Assembly: GCF_001592305.1 (NCBI RefSeq)
Contig: NZ_BCWR01000023.1
Span: 1 to 64,000 of the forward strand
Source of the DNA: Hydrogenophaga taeniospiralis CCUG 15921
GTDB taxonomy: Bacteria > Pseudomonadota > Gammaproteobacteria > Burkholderiales > Burkholderiaceae_C
Direction of reading: 5' to 3'
DNA: 64,000 bases
The notes below the pieces were generated by a model that searched no databases, had not been told where the DNA came from, and saw nothing but the letters and a program-made list of their open reading frames with translations. The translations under genes and the position numbers were made by a program. This document shows positions 42,304-50,752 of the stretch, piece by piece; positions within the stretch are counted from its first letter, which is position 1; each line of letters begins with the position of its first letter.

Positions 42304-43439
42304 GGCTGTTGCTCCCCTTGAGGGCGCACGCCGTCCATGGGCCCGGTGGCCCGCCTGGTCGCCGGGCCCGGTGCCATCAGTCGCAGGGCGCTCTGCTGAA
42401 AGCGCGCGGCCACCGCGGGCCCGCCCAGGCGGGTGGACTCGGCGCTCGCCAGCGCCGCGCGGTCCCAGTGGAAGTCGTGGCAGAAAGCTTGCAGGCGCTC
42501 CAGCAGCGCATGGGCGTTGCCGGCCTCGAACACGTAGCCATTGCGTCCGTTCTCGATCACGTCGCTGGCCCCGCAGCGGTCGCTGCAGATTACCGGGGTG
42601 CCCACCATCAAGGCTTCATTGACCACCGCGCCCCAGCCGTCAAACCGGCTGGGCAGCACCAGCACGTCGGCGGCGGCCATGGCCGCGACGATGCCGGCGT
42701 TGGGCATGCCCGGCGAGAAGCTCACCCGCTCGGCGATGCCGAGCTGGTGGGCGAGCTGCTGGAGGGGCCGCTCCTGGTCGCCTTTGCCGATGATGCGCAG
42801 CCGGGCCGTAGGCTGGTCGAGCTGGCTGAAGGCCTGCAGCAGCAGGTCGACCCGCTTGCGCACGATCAGCTGGCCCACGTAGAGGATTTCCTTGTGGTCG
42901 CGTTGCACCGGCCGGTGCTGCACCGGCGTGCCGCCCACCACGTGCACGAAGGGCACGATGCGCTCCCGGGGGTAGCCGCAGGCCGAGAAGAACCGGGCGC
43001 CGCCGTAGCGGCCCGAATGGCCGATGCAGAACACCCCGCTCAGGTGGCGCCGGTAGCGCAGCGCGTCCCAGGTGTAGACCAGCCAGCGGGGCAGCAGCTG
43101 GGCGCCGGGTTCGTAGCGGTTTTCCGTCATCAGGAAGCGGTGCACCGGCGCGCCCAGGCTGGCCTGGAAAGCGGTCAGCGGCAACGCGAAACCTCGCAGG
43201 CCGAAAAACACCTGCACCGACCCGGGGAGGCGGACCAGTTCGGCGGTGCGCTCCGGCGTGGGCCCGATGTGGACCAGCACCTGGCCGGTGTCGGGCACCG
43301 GGTAGCCGCGGTCGCGGTAGTAGGCGGGCAGGTCTTCCGTCACACACCAGTGCACGGTGTTGCCGGGCAGCTCCGCCAGGGCCCGGATGTACGCGGCCTG
43401 GTGAAACATCAGATAGGAATGCCAGAAAACGTAGGTCAT
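42300..43439 (-). CDS. Family 4 glycosyltransferase
   Basis: GT-B retaining transferase of 379 residues. The C-terminal donor domain shows EILYVGQLIVRKRVDLLLQAF, LRIIGKGDQERPLQQLAHQLGIAERVSFSPGMPN and the E-x7-E type block LPSRFDGWGAVVNEALMVGTPVICSDRCGASDVI typical of GT4. The N-terminal half has TYVFWHSYLMFHQAAYIRAL. Both ends overlap neighbours by ATGA (with the Wzy-like and acyltransferase genes). Which sugar it adds cannot be told. Confidence 0.92.
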   Translation of the reverse strand: MTYVFWHSYLMFHQAAYIRALAELPGNTVHWCVTEDLPAYYRDRGYPVPDTGQVLVHIGPTPERTAELVRLPGSVQVFFGLRGFALPLTAFQASLGAPVHRFLMTENRYEPGAQLLPRWLVYTWDALRYRRHLSGVFCIGHSGRYGGARFFSACGYPRERIVPFVHVVGGTPVQHRPVQRDHKEILYVGQLIVRKRVDLLLQAFSQLDQPTARLRIIGKGDQERPLQQLAHQLGIAERVSFSPGMPNAGIVAAMAAADVLVLPSRFDGWGAVVNEALMVGTPVICSDRCGASDVIENGRNGYVFEAGNAHALLERLQAFCHDFHWDRAALASAESTRLGGPAVAARFQQSALRLMAPGPATRRATGPMDGVRPQGEQQP

Positions 43440-44728
43440 GGTGGCGAGGCGGCGTGGGTGCCGACGGCTTGGTGCAGCGGGGGCCGAGGCCGCCGGGGCG
43501 GCGTGGCGGCCGAGGCGGAGGCGGAGGCAAGCCGGGCAGGATTCAGGTTGAGACGCACCAGCAGCAGCAGGATCCACAGCGAGTAGGGGTTGCCCACGGC
43601 GACGAGGTAGCGGTTGAAGATCGACTGCATCAGCACGAACACCAGCATCAGGCCGCTCACGAAGAGGGCCGGGTTCATCACCCCCGTGGCAAAGCTGCGG
43701 CCGAAGGTGCGCCATGCGGTGACAACAAATGCCAGGGTGATCAGCAAGCCGAACACCACGCCATGCTCGAGCGCGAGGTTGATGTAGGAGCTCTCCACCG
43801 GAAAGCCGATCACCTCGGGGCCGGCGGCGCGCACACCCCGGCCGGTGAAGAACAGCATGGCGTCGGAGAACACCAGCTTCACGCCTTCCTGCCAGATGAC
43901 TTCCCGGCCCGTGGCGCCCGAATCCACGCCGCGCGTGGGCGAGTCCAGGTCCAGGATGATGGTCAGGTAGTCGGCGATGGCCGTCGCCTTGACAACGCCG
44001 ATGGCCAGCAGCGCGATGGCCGAGAGGATCAAAGCGGTCCGGGCCCGGCGGGAGCCACGCCGCGCGATGAGCAGCACAGCGATCAGCCCCGTCAGGCCCA
44101 GCGCGAGCAGGCTGGCCCGGGCGGATGCGGCGAGGACCATGCTCAGGCACAGCGCGGACAGCAGCAGCGCGAACAGTTTCTGGTGGACCCGCGGGGTGGT
44201 CAGGAAGTGCTGGAAGAACAGCAGGCTGCCGCCGCCATACACGAGGCCGCTGAGGTTGGGGTGCATGCCCAGCGGCGCGAAGCGCACCAGCCCGACGGCG
44301 CGTTCGACGGTGCCCGCCACCGACGTCAGGTATTCGCTGGGCTGGACCACCAGCACGGAGGCGATCAGCGCGATGTAGGCACAGCGGAACACCCCGTCGA
44401 TGCTGGCCACCCAGGGCTGTCGTGCCAGCACGGCGGCCGAGGCCAGCACCAGCAGGAACATGGCGCCGAACTCGGTGGACAGCGCGTTCCCGCGCACGAA
44501 GGCCACCAGCATCGCGAACACGAACGCGCTGCCCAGGATGACTTCGGCGGCGCACAGGTCGATGCGGCGTGTGCCGCCCGCCATCAGGGCGAGGGCGCCG
44601 GCGGCGATGAACAGGCCGACCGCGCCCAGCTGCACGGCCTGGAAGATCGAACCCCCCACGTACCAGCCACCCATGTAGATGGCCAGGCCGAGCATGCCTT
44701 GGGAGAAGAGCCGGATCAACGGATTCAT
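43436..44728 (-). CDS. O-antigen polymerase/ligase-like membrane protein (Wzy-type)
   Basis: A polytopic inner-membrane protein of 430 residues with about ten or more helices and a large periplasmic loop late in the sequence (DSPTRGVDSGATGREVIWQEGVKLVFSDAMLFFTGRGVRAAGPEVIGFPVESSYINLALEHG), the layout of Wzy polymerases and WaaL ligases (PF04932-like). In this wzx/wza/wzc context it is best read as the Wzy polymerase of the exopolysaccharide. The ATG at 44728 overlaps the aldo/keto reductase stop by ATGA. The C-terminus is an Ala/Pro/Arg tail. Confidence 0.87.
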   Translation of the reverse strand: MNPLIRLFSQGMLGLAIYMGGWYVGGSIFQAVQLGAVGLFIAAGALALMAGGTRRIDLCAAEVILGSAFVFAMLVAFVRGNALSTEFGAMFLLVLASAAVLARQPWVASIDGVFRCAYIALIASVLVVQPSEYLTSVAGTVERAVGLVRFAPLGMHPNLSGLVYGGGSLLFFQHFLTTPRVHQKLFALLLSALCLSMVLAASARASLLALGLTGLIAVLLIARRGSRRARTALILSAIALLAIGVVKATAIADYLTIILDLDSPTRGVDSGATGREVIWQEGVKLVFSDAMLFFTGRGVRAAGPEVIGFPVESSYINLALEHGVVFGLLITLAFVVTAWRTFGRSFATGVMNPALFVSGLMLVFVLMQSIFNRYLVAVGNPYSLWILLLLVRLNLNPARLASASASAATPPRRPRPPLHQAVGTHAASPP

Positions 44729-45660
44729 GGCGCAGGCGCTGGCGCGAACGCCGCGTGAAGGGTCGACATGGCGCTTTGCCATGCGGCCGATGCTGTGATG
44801 TGCCGGACCTGTTCGAGGGTGGTGATCAGGCGTTGCGGCTGGTTGGTCGAGAGCAGCACCCGGCCCTCGAACCGGGCCAGGGCATAGGCCAGGGCCAGCG
44901 ATCCCGTCGCGCTGGCCGGGTCGGTGCCCGCGGGCAGCAGGCTCGCCAGCTGGGCCTCGAGGTGGGGGTCGCGCTCCATCGCCGGCCCGATGGCCGGTGC
45001 GATGAAGCGCAAGGCGCCGTGCAGCACGTCGCCAGGCGCGACCGGCGGGCCTTCGCTGCCCGGCGCCGGGCAGCGGTACTGCGACACGGCGCCGAAGCGG
45101 ATCAGCTGGCTCAGCGTTTCGCCGGTGGAGCTGCCATAGCTGCCCAGCTGGCCACTGGCGACATAACGATCGAACAGGGCCACCAAGGGGGCCAGCGGGT
45201 CGTGCGGCCGCGCTTCGTGCAGCAGCAGGCAGTCCACCCGATCGCGTTTGAGTTGCCGCAGGCTGGCCTCGAAGGACTGGGCAATGAACTCGATGCCGAA
45301 GTTGGCGGCGGGCGCGCGCTGCGCCATGCCCTTGAGCACAGCGTGGCGCAGTCCGGGGACCCAGCCCGCCAGCGGTTTGACGAGGGCCCTGGCCGTCTGC
45401 CGCAGGCGGGGGGACGCAGGGCGGGCCAGTCCGGCCTTGGTGGCGACGATCACCGCTTCCTGTCGGCCCCTGAGCGCCTCGCCCAGCACGGCCTCGGACG
45501 CGCCCAGTCCATAGGGTGGTGCCGTGTCGAAGTAGCGGATGCCCTGGTCCAGCGCGGCGTGGATGAGCCGCAGCGACGTGGCCTTGTCGCCGCCCCCTTT
45601 GAGGCGGCCGCAGCCGAAGCCCAGGCGGTGGGTCAGCAGATCGGTGGTGGGGCGGTTCAT
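44725..45660 (-). CDS. Aldo/keto reductase family protein of the EPS locus
   Basis: Reductase of 311 residues with a TIM-barrel aldo/keto reductase pattern: LGFGCGRLKGG, IHAALDQGIRYFDTAPPYGLGASEAVLGEAL with the catalytic Asp and Tyr, VIVATKAGLA with the Lys position, and DRVDCLLLHEARPHDP with the His position. The C-terminal NTNQPQRLI-type element is present as STNQPQRLITTLEQV. It is translationally coupled on both sides to the GMC oxidoreductase and Wzy-like genes. Together with the GMC enzyme it could interconvert a hydroxyl and keto group on the sugar; inference only. Confidence 0.88.
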   Translation of the reverse strand: MNRPTTDLLTHRLGFGCGRLKGGGDKATSLRLIHAALDQGIRYFDTAPPYGLGASEAVLGEALRGRQEAVIVATKAGLARPASPRLRQTARALVKPLAGWVPGLRHAVLKGMAQRAPAANFGIEFIAQSFEASLRQLKRDRVDCLLLHEARPHDPLAPLVALFDRYVASGQLGSYGSSTGETLSQLIRFGAVSQYRCPAPGSEGPPVAPGDVLHGALRFIAPAIGPAMERDPHLEAQLASLLPAGTDPASATGSLALAYALARFEGRVLLSTNQPQRLITTLEQVRHITASAAWQSAMSTLHAAFAPAPAP

Positions 45661-47249
45661 GGGGTGGCCTCCCGGCCGAGCTGGTCGGCCAGCCGGGCCG
45701 TCAGCGCCATGGCGGTGAACGTGGGGTTGGCGTAGCTGGAGGTGCGGAACACGGCCGCACCGGCCACGTACAGGTTGCTGGTGCCGAACACGCGCAGCCC
45801 GCTGTCGACCACGCCGTCGCCCGGGTGGTGGCCCATGCGCGCGCCGCCGCACTGGTGGTAGGTGTCGGTGGCCTGCTCCAGCACGCGGGCGTCTTCGGCG
45901 TCGAGCAGGGCGTCGATCTCCACCCGGGCCAGCCCGGCCGCCTGCAGGCTTTCACCAGCCTGGCGCACGAAGGCGGCCATGGCCCGCACTTCGGGCGCAC
46001 CGCCAATGCGCCAGTCCAGCGCGGCCAGTGGCATGCCGAAGCGGTCCCGGCGCTGGGGGTCGAGCGTGATGCGGCTGTCGTCGCGCGGCACCTGTTCGGC
46101 GTGCATGACGAGCCAGACGCCCCGGTCGGCCGGGTTGTAGATGCGGTGGTGCCGCAGGTACTGCACGATCATCGGCACCCAGGCGCTGCCCATGCCGCGG
46201 ATGTGGCGCAGCATGTCACCCAGGCCCTGGTGCGGCAGCCCGCCGCGCAGCAGCGACTTGACCAGCACCTTCAGGTGCTGCAGGTGTTCGGCGATGCTGG
46301 ACTCGAACGCGAAGTAGCCGGTGACGTTGAGCGCGAGTTCGGCACCACCGGCGCCCGCGCCCATGTTCAGCCGCAGCTTGGGCTGGTATTTGTGGCCGCC
46401 GAGCACGATGTTCTGGAAGGTGCGCAGGAAGCGGGGTCTGTCCAGCAGGTGCACTCGGCCGCCACGCATTTCGAGATGGTCCTGAAAGCCCGCGCCCACC
46501 CACGGGTTGCCGGCCCAGGGGACCTGGGGCTGTTCGGCCGCGCAGGCGAGCAGCAGGCGGGCGATTTCGATGGTGCCGTTGGCCAGCACGAAACGCTGGC
46601 CGTGCAGGGCGGTGGAGCTGCCGTCGGGCCGCGCCACGCGGACCGAGGTGATGCGCTCGCCATCGGGCGCCAGGTTCAGCCCCGTGGCGTGGGTGTGCAG
46701 CAAGACGGTGAGGCCGGGCGCGTTCTGCAGGCGTTCGTGGAAGTACCGGGCCATGGCGGGCTCCTTGAGCCAGCGCGTGAGGAACAGGGTGAAGCCGGGA
46801 ATGTCGGGGTAGTGGTCGCCGAAGAGTTTGTGCGCCTGGGGCGTGCTTTCGTCGAGCGCATCGGCCAGGCGCAGTTCCTGGGCCACGGCCTCGTACCAGG
46901 GCAGCAGCTCCTCATAGGTGATGGGCCAGGGCGCGTCGGACACGCCCGCGCGGGCCTCGAAGTCGGACGGCACGAAGAGCGTGAGCTGGCCACCCCAGAG
47001 GTTGGAGGTGCCACCCAGGGCACGCCCCCGGGCCACGGAAATGCCGGTGTGGGCCCGGCCGGTGACGGTGGCCTCGTTGAGCTCCTGTGCCGGGGCCTCG
47101 AAGCTGCCACCACCCGTTTCGAGCACCAGCACGCGCTGGCCCTGGCGCTCCAGCAGCACGGCCAGCAACAGGGCCACCGTGCCACCGCCGACGATGATCA
47201 CGTCGTGTGGGGTGTCGGGTGGCGGGGCGTGGTTCAGGTCGATGATCAT
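45657..47249 (-). CDS. GMC-family FAD oxidoreductase of the EPS locus
   Basis: A 530-residue flavoprotein. The N-terminal Rossmann motif is VIIVGGGTVALLLAVLLERQGQRVLVLETGGG (about residues 16-47), slightly unlike the usual GxGxxG. SVARGRALGGTSNLWGGQ matches the GMC signature, and the C-terminus has TYHQCGGARMG with the active-site His region and LYVAGAAVFRTSSYANPTFTAMALTARLADQL, the FAD-binding end of the GMC_C domain. In polysaccharide loci such enzymes could oxidise a sugar alcohol. It overlaps Wzx upstream and the aldo/keto reductase downstream by ATGA. Confidence 0.9.
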   Translation of the reverse strand: MIIDLNHAPPPDTPHDVIIVGGGTVALLLAVLLERQGQRVLVLETGGGSFEAPAQELNEATVTGRAHTGISVARGRALGGTSNLWGGQLTLFVPSDFEARAGVSDAPWPITYEELLPWYEAVAQELRLADALDESTPQAHKLFGDHYPDIPGFTLFLTRWLKEPAMARYFHERLQNAPGLTVLLHTHATGLNLAPDGERITSVRVARPDGSSTALHGQRFVLANGTIEIARLLLACAAEQPQVPWAGNPWVGAGFQDHLEMRGGRVHLLDRPRFLRTFQNIVLGGHKYQPKLRLNMGAGAGGAELALNVTGYFAFESSIAEHLQHLKVLVKSLLRGGLPHQGLGDMLRHIRGMGSAWVPMIVQYLRHHRIYNPADRGVWLVMHAEQVPRDDSRITLDPQRRDRFGMPLAALDWRIGGAPEVRAMAAFVRQAGESLQAAGLARVEIDALLDAEDARVLEQATDTYHQCGGARMGHHPGDGVVDSGLRVFGTSNLYVAGAAVFRTSSYANPTFTAMALTARLADQLGREATP

Positions 47250-48568
47250 GGGGTGGTCTTCGTGGTGTGCAGTCGGCGCACGGCGCGCGTGGCGGTGAGC
47301 CAGACCAGGGCCTCGCCCAGCAACATGGCTGCCACCACGCCGGGCATGCCGGCGCTGTCCCAGACCAGCCAGGCCACCACGAGCGCGACCACGGCAGCCA
47401 GCAGGCTCTGCCCGGCCAGACCGGCGTGGCGGTTGATGGCCATGAGCACGACACGCGGGACCTGGGTGGCCGAACACACGGCCGCGTACAACAGGAACAG
47501 CGCCATGCTGGTGGCAGTGAAGGGAATCTGGCCGTGGGTCCAGAAGTCCAGCAGCCAGGGCGAGACCCCGTACACCAGCAGCGCACCGGCCGCCGCGATG
47601 GCCAGGCCCAGGCGGTTGGCCCGGCGGTAGAGCTTCCAGAAGGCGCCGTCGTCCCGCTGTCCCTTGAGCGCGGTGAGTTCCGGCCAGAGCGGATTGCTCA
47701 GCGCGTTGGTGACCTGCACCACGATCCGTGCCACGGTGCGGTAGGTGTTGAACACGGCGGTGGCCGCGGGCCCCAGGGTGGCCGCCACCAGCAAGGTGAA
47801 GCCCTGCAGGCTCAGCGCGTTGGTCAGCGAGAGCGAGAGGAACAGCGCGCCCGGCGCCGCGGCTTGCCGGACGTCGGCCAGGCTGGCCCGCCGCACGCCC
47901 CAGCGCAGAAAGTCGGTGCGCCGCTGGCTCAACCCGATGCAGAGCAGCGTGTAGCCCAGGCGGGCCAGCAGCGCCGCGGCGGCGACCCCGATGAAGCTGC
48001 GGGTGAGCACCAGGCCGGTCAGGCCGCCGGCCCATTCGACCAGGCGGCCGGTGGTGACCAGGTAGGTGCCCGCCGCGTAGCCGCCGGTGGCCTTGTAGAC
48101 CACTTCGGCCAGGCTGCAGAACAGGCCGAGCACCACGCTGATGGACAGCAGCATGAGCACCGCTTTCCACTGCGGGATGTCCAGCACGCTGGACGGCAGC
48201 AGCCACAGGGTGGCACCGATGACCAGCAGGATCAGCAGCGAGATGGACGACAGAAAGGCCACCGCGCTCTGGAACACCTCGGCCGCTCGCGCCTTCTGGC
48301 CCTGCGTGATCAGGCCGATCATCTGGTTGCTCGACGCGGTGGAGATGCCGGCGTCGGCCAGCGACAGGTAGAAGGGCAGCGCGGTGAGGGCCAGCCAGGT
48401 GCCGTAGGTGGCCATGTCCCAGTGGTGCAGGAACAGCGGCAGCGACACCAGTTGGGTGCCGATGCTGACCGCCTGCGCATAGCCGTACGCACCCGCGCCC
48501 GAGGCGATGCGTCGGGCGATGGACGAAAGACCGAGGGTGGGCGTGCGCAAGGGGTGTGGGACAGACAT
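47246..48568 (-). CDS. Lipid-linked repeat-unit flippase (Wzx-like)
   Basis: Polytopic protein of 440 residues with about twelve helices of the polysaccharide biosynthesis/MOP flippase superfamily. Typical elements are GAGAYGYAQAVSIGTQLVSLPLFLHHWDMATYGTWLALTALPFYLSLADAGI near the start (the MOP N-terminal pattern) and the interior ALFLSLSLTNALSLQGFTLLVAATLGPAATAVFNTYRTVARIV. It should flip the undecaprenol-linked unit. The ATG at 48568 was chosen; an ATG 16 codons upstream would overlap the gmd stop. Confidence 0.88.
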   Translation of the reverse strand: MSVPHPLRTPTLGLSSIARRIASGAGAYGYAQAVSIGTQLVSLPLFLHHWDMATYGTWLALTALPFYLSLADAGISTASSNQMIGLITQGQKARAAEVFQSAVAFLSSISLLILLVIGATLWLLPSSVLDIPQWKAVLMLLSISVVLGLFCSLAEVVYKATGGYAAGTYLVTTGRLVEWAGGLTGLVLTRSFIGVAAAALLARLGYTLLCIGLSQRRTDFLRWGVRRASLADVRQAAAPGALFLSLSLTNALSLQGFTLLVAATLGPAATAVFNTYRTVARIVVQVTNALSNPLWPELTALKGQRDDGAFWKLYRRANRLGLAIAAAGALLVYGVSPWLLDFWTHGQIPFTATSMALFLLYAAVCSATQVPRVVLMAINRHAGLAGQSLLAAVVALVVAWLVWDSAGMPGVVAAMLLGEALVWLTATRAVRRLHTTKTTP

Positions 48569-48587
48569 CGGGGTATGGGACGGTGTT

Positions 48588-49736
48588 TCAGTGTTCGCTG
48601 GACACGGCGGTGGCATAGCCGTGGGTCTTGAGCAGCGCGTGGCGTTGTGCGTCGGTCAGATCGGAGGCCACCATCTCCGTCACCATCTCCTGCAGCGCGA
48701 TCTGCGGCACCCAGCCCAGCTTGGCCTTGGCATTGGCCGGGTCGCCCAGCAGGGTCTCCACTTCGGTCGGTCGGAAGTAGCGCGGGTCCACCTTCACGAT
48801 CACGTCGCCGGGTTGGAGCGCCGGGGCCTTGTCGCCTTCGACCGTCTGTACGATGGCCTGCTCGTTCACGCCTTCACCCTCGAAGCGCAGGGTGATGCCC
48901 AGTTCCTGGGCGGCCATGTCGATGAACTGGCGCACGCTGTACTGCACGCCGGTGGCGATGACGAAGTCCTCGGGCCTGTCCTGCTGCAGCATCATCCATT
49001 GCATGCGCACGTAGTCCTTGGCGTGGCCCCAGTCGCGCAGCGAGTCCAGGTTGCCCATGTAGAGGCAAGGCTCCAGGCCCTGGGCGATGTTGGCCAGGCC
49101 GCGCGTGATCTTTCGCGTGACGAAGGTTTCGCCGCGGCGCGGGGACTCGTGGTTGAACAGGATGCCGTTGCAGGCATACATGCCGTAGGCCTCGCGGTAG
49201 TTCACCACGATCCAGTACGCGTAGAGCTTGGCCACGGCGTAGGGGCTGCGCGGGTAGAAAGGCGTGGTTTCCTTCTGCGGGATCTCTTGCACCAAGCCGT
49301 AGAGCTCGGAGGTGCTGGCTTGGTAGAAGCGGGTCTTCTTCTCCAGCCCGAGGATGCGGATGGCTTCGAGCAGGCGCAGCGCGCCCAGGCCGTCCACGTC
49401 GGCGGTGTATTCGGGACTCTCGAAGCTCACGGCCACATGGCTCTGCGCGCCCAGGTTGTAGATCTCGTCGGGCTGGGTCTCCTGCACGATGCGGATCAGG
49501 TTGCTGGTATCGCTCAGGTCGCCGTAGTGCAGGTGGAAGCGCGCGTCGTCGATGCCGGGGTCCTGGTAGATGTGGTCCACGCGCTGGGTGTTGAACTGGC
49601 TGCTGCGGCGCAGAATGCCGTGCACGGTGTAGCCCTTGCCGAGCAGCAGCTCGGCAAGGTAGGAACCGTCTTGCCCCGTGACGCCCGTGATGAGGGCGAC
49701 CTTGGATGTGTTGTCTGCTGAGGAGGTGCTGTTCAT
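48588..49736 (-). CDS. gmd: GDP-mannose 4,6-dehydratase
   Basis: First step from GDP-mannose to GDP-L-fucose. The 382-residue extended SDR has ALITGVTGQDGSYLAELLLGKGYTVHGILRRSS with the NADP motif, the catalytic Thr/Glu block STSELYG and YAVAKLYAYW with the Tyr-x-x-x-Lys pair, and SPRRGETFVTRKI, a Gmd hallmark. The ATG at 49736 overlaps the fcl stop by ATGA. The order manC-fcl-gmd gives a complete mannose-1-phosphate to GDP-fucose route, except that manB is absent in the window. Confidence 0.96.
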   Translation of the reverse strand: MNSTSSADNTSKVALITGVTGQDGSYLAELLLGKGYTVHGILRRSSQFNTQRVDHIYQDPGIDDARFHLHYGDLSDTSNLIRIVQETQPDEIYNLGAQSHVAVSFESPEYTADVDGLGALRLLEAIRILGLEKKTRFYQASTSELYGLVQEIPQKETTPFYPRSPYAVAKLYAYWIVVNYREAYGMYACNGILFNHESPRRGETFVTRKITRGLANIAQGLEPCLYMGNLDSLRDWGHAKDYVRMQWMMLQQDRPEDFVIATGVQYSVRQFIDMAAQELGITLRFEGEGVNEQAIVQTVEGDKAPALQPGDVIVKVDPRYFRPTEVETLLGDPANAKAKLGWVPQIALQEMVTEMVASDLTDAQRHALLKTHGYATAVSSEH

Positions 49737-50719
49737 GCGGGAACCGGAGCGTGGTGTTTCTGGAAGTCCGCGTAGGCGAGCGCCAGCCCTTTTCGGAGGT
49801 CCACGCGGGGCCTCCAGCCCATGCCGAGCAGCTTGTCGCTGTCCAGCAGCTTGCGGGGCGTGCCGTCGGGTTTGCTGGTGTCGAACACGATCTCGCCTTC
49901 GTAGCCCACCGCTTCGCCCACGCGCCGGGCCAGTTCGGCGATGGTCACGTCTTCGCCAAAGCCCACGTTGATGTGGCTCTGCATGGGGGAGGTGTTGTTG
50001 TCGTATGCGCTCTTGGGCAGGTTCATGACGTGCACGCAGGCCGAGGCCATGTCGTCCACATACAGGAACTCGCGCCGGGGGGTGCCGGTGCCCCAGATGA
50101 CGACCTGGGCCGCGCCCTCTTCCTTGGCTTCGTGGAAGCGGCGGATCAGCGCCGGGATGACGTGGCTGTTCTGGGGGTGGTAGTTGTCGCCCGGGCCGTA
50201 CAGGTTGGTGGGCATCACGCTGCGGTAGTCCACGCCGTGGCTGCTGCCGTATTGGCGGTTGTAGCTCTCGCAGAGCTTGATGCCGGCGATCTTGGCCATG
50301 GCGTAGGGCTCGTTCGTGGGTTCGAGGGCGCCCTGCATCAGCGCGCCCTCGGCCATGGGTTGCGGTGCGAGCTTGGGGTAGATGCAGCTGGAGCCCAGGA
50401 ACAGCAGCTTGCGCACCCCGTTGAGGAAGGCGGCGTCCACCACGTTGGCTTGCACCATGAGGTTGTCGTAGATGAACTCGGCCGGGTAGGTGTTGTTGGC
50501 GTAGATGCCGCCGACCTTGGCCGCCGCGAGGTAGACCTGGTCGGGCTTCTCGCGGGCAAAGAAGGCGCGCACGGCCGCCTGGTCCGTCAGGTTGAGCTCG
50601 TCGTGGGTGCGGCCGACGATGCGGTCCAGCGGCTGGCCATTGGCCACGAGTTGACGCACGATGGCCGAGCCAACGAGGCCACGGTGACCAGCCACATAGA
50701 TTTTCGGGAAGGCGTTCAT
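49733..50719 (-). CDS. fcl: GDP-L-fucose synthase
   Basis: Epimerase/reductase that converts GDP-4-keto-6-deoxymannose to GDP-L-fucose. The 328-residue protein has VAGHRGLVGSAIVRQL at the N-terminus, SSCIYPKLAPQPM with the catalytic Ser/Cys region, EPTNEPYAMAKIAGIKLCESYNRQYG with Tyr-x-x-x-Lys, and the fucose-synthase block MPTNLYGPGDNYHP. An AAAGGA ribosome site precedes the ATG. It ends overlapping gmd and follows manC by 33 nt. Confidence 0.96.
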   Translation of the reverse strand: MNAFPKIYVAGHRGLVGSAIVRQLVANGQPLDRIVGRTHDELNLTDQAAVRAFFAREKPDQVYLAAAKVGGIYANNTYPAEFIYDNLMVQANVVDAAFLNGVRKLLFLGSSCIYPKLAPQPMAEGALMQGALEPTNEPYAMAKIAGIKLCESYNRQYGSSHGVDYRSVMPTNLYGPGDNYHPQNSHVIPALIRRFHEAKEEGAAQVVIWGTGTPRREFLYVDDMASACVHVMNLPKSAYDNNTSPMQSHINVGFGEDVTIAELARRVGEAVGYEGEIVFDTSKPDGTPRKLLDSDKLLGMGWRPRVDLRKGLALAYADFQKHHAPVPA

Positions 50720-50752
50720 GGTGGGTCCTTTCAGGGCGTGGAAAAAATGGGT

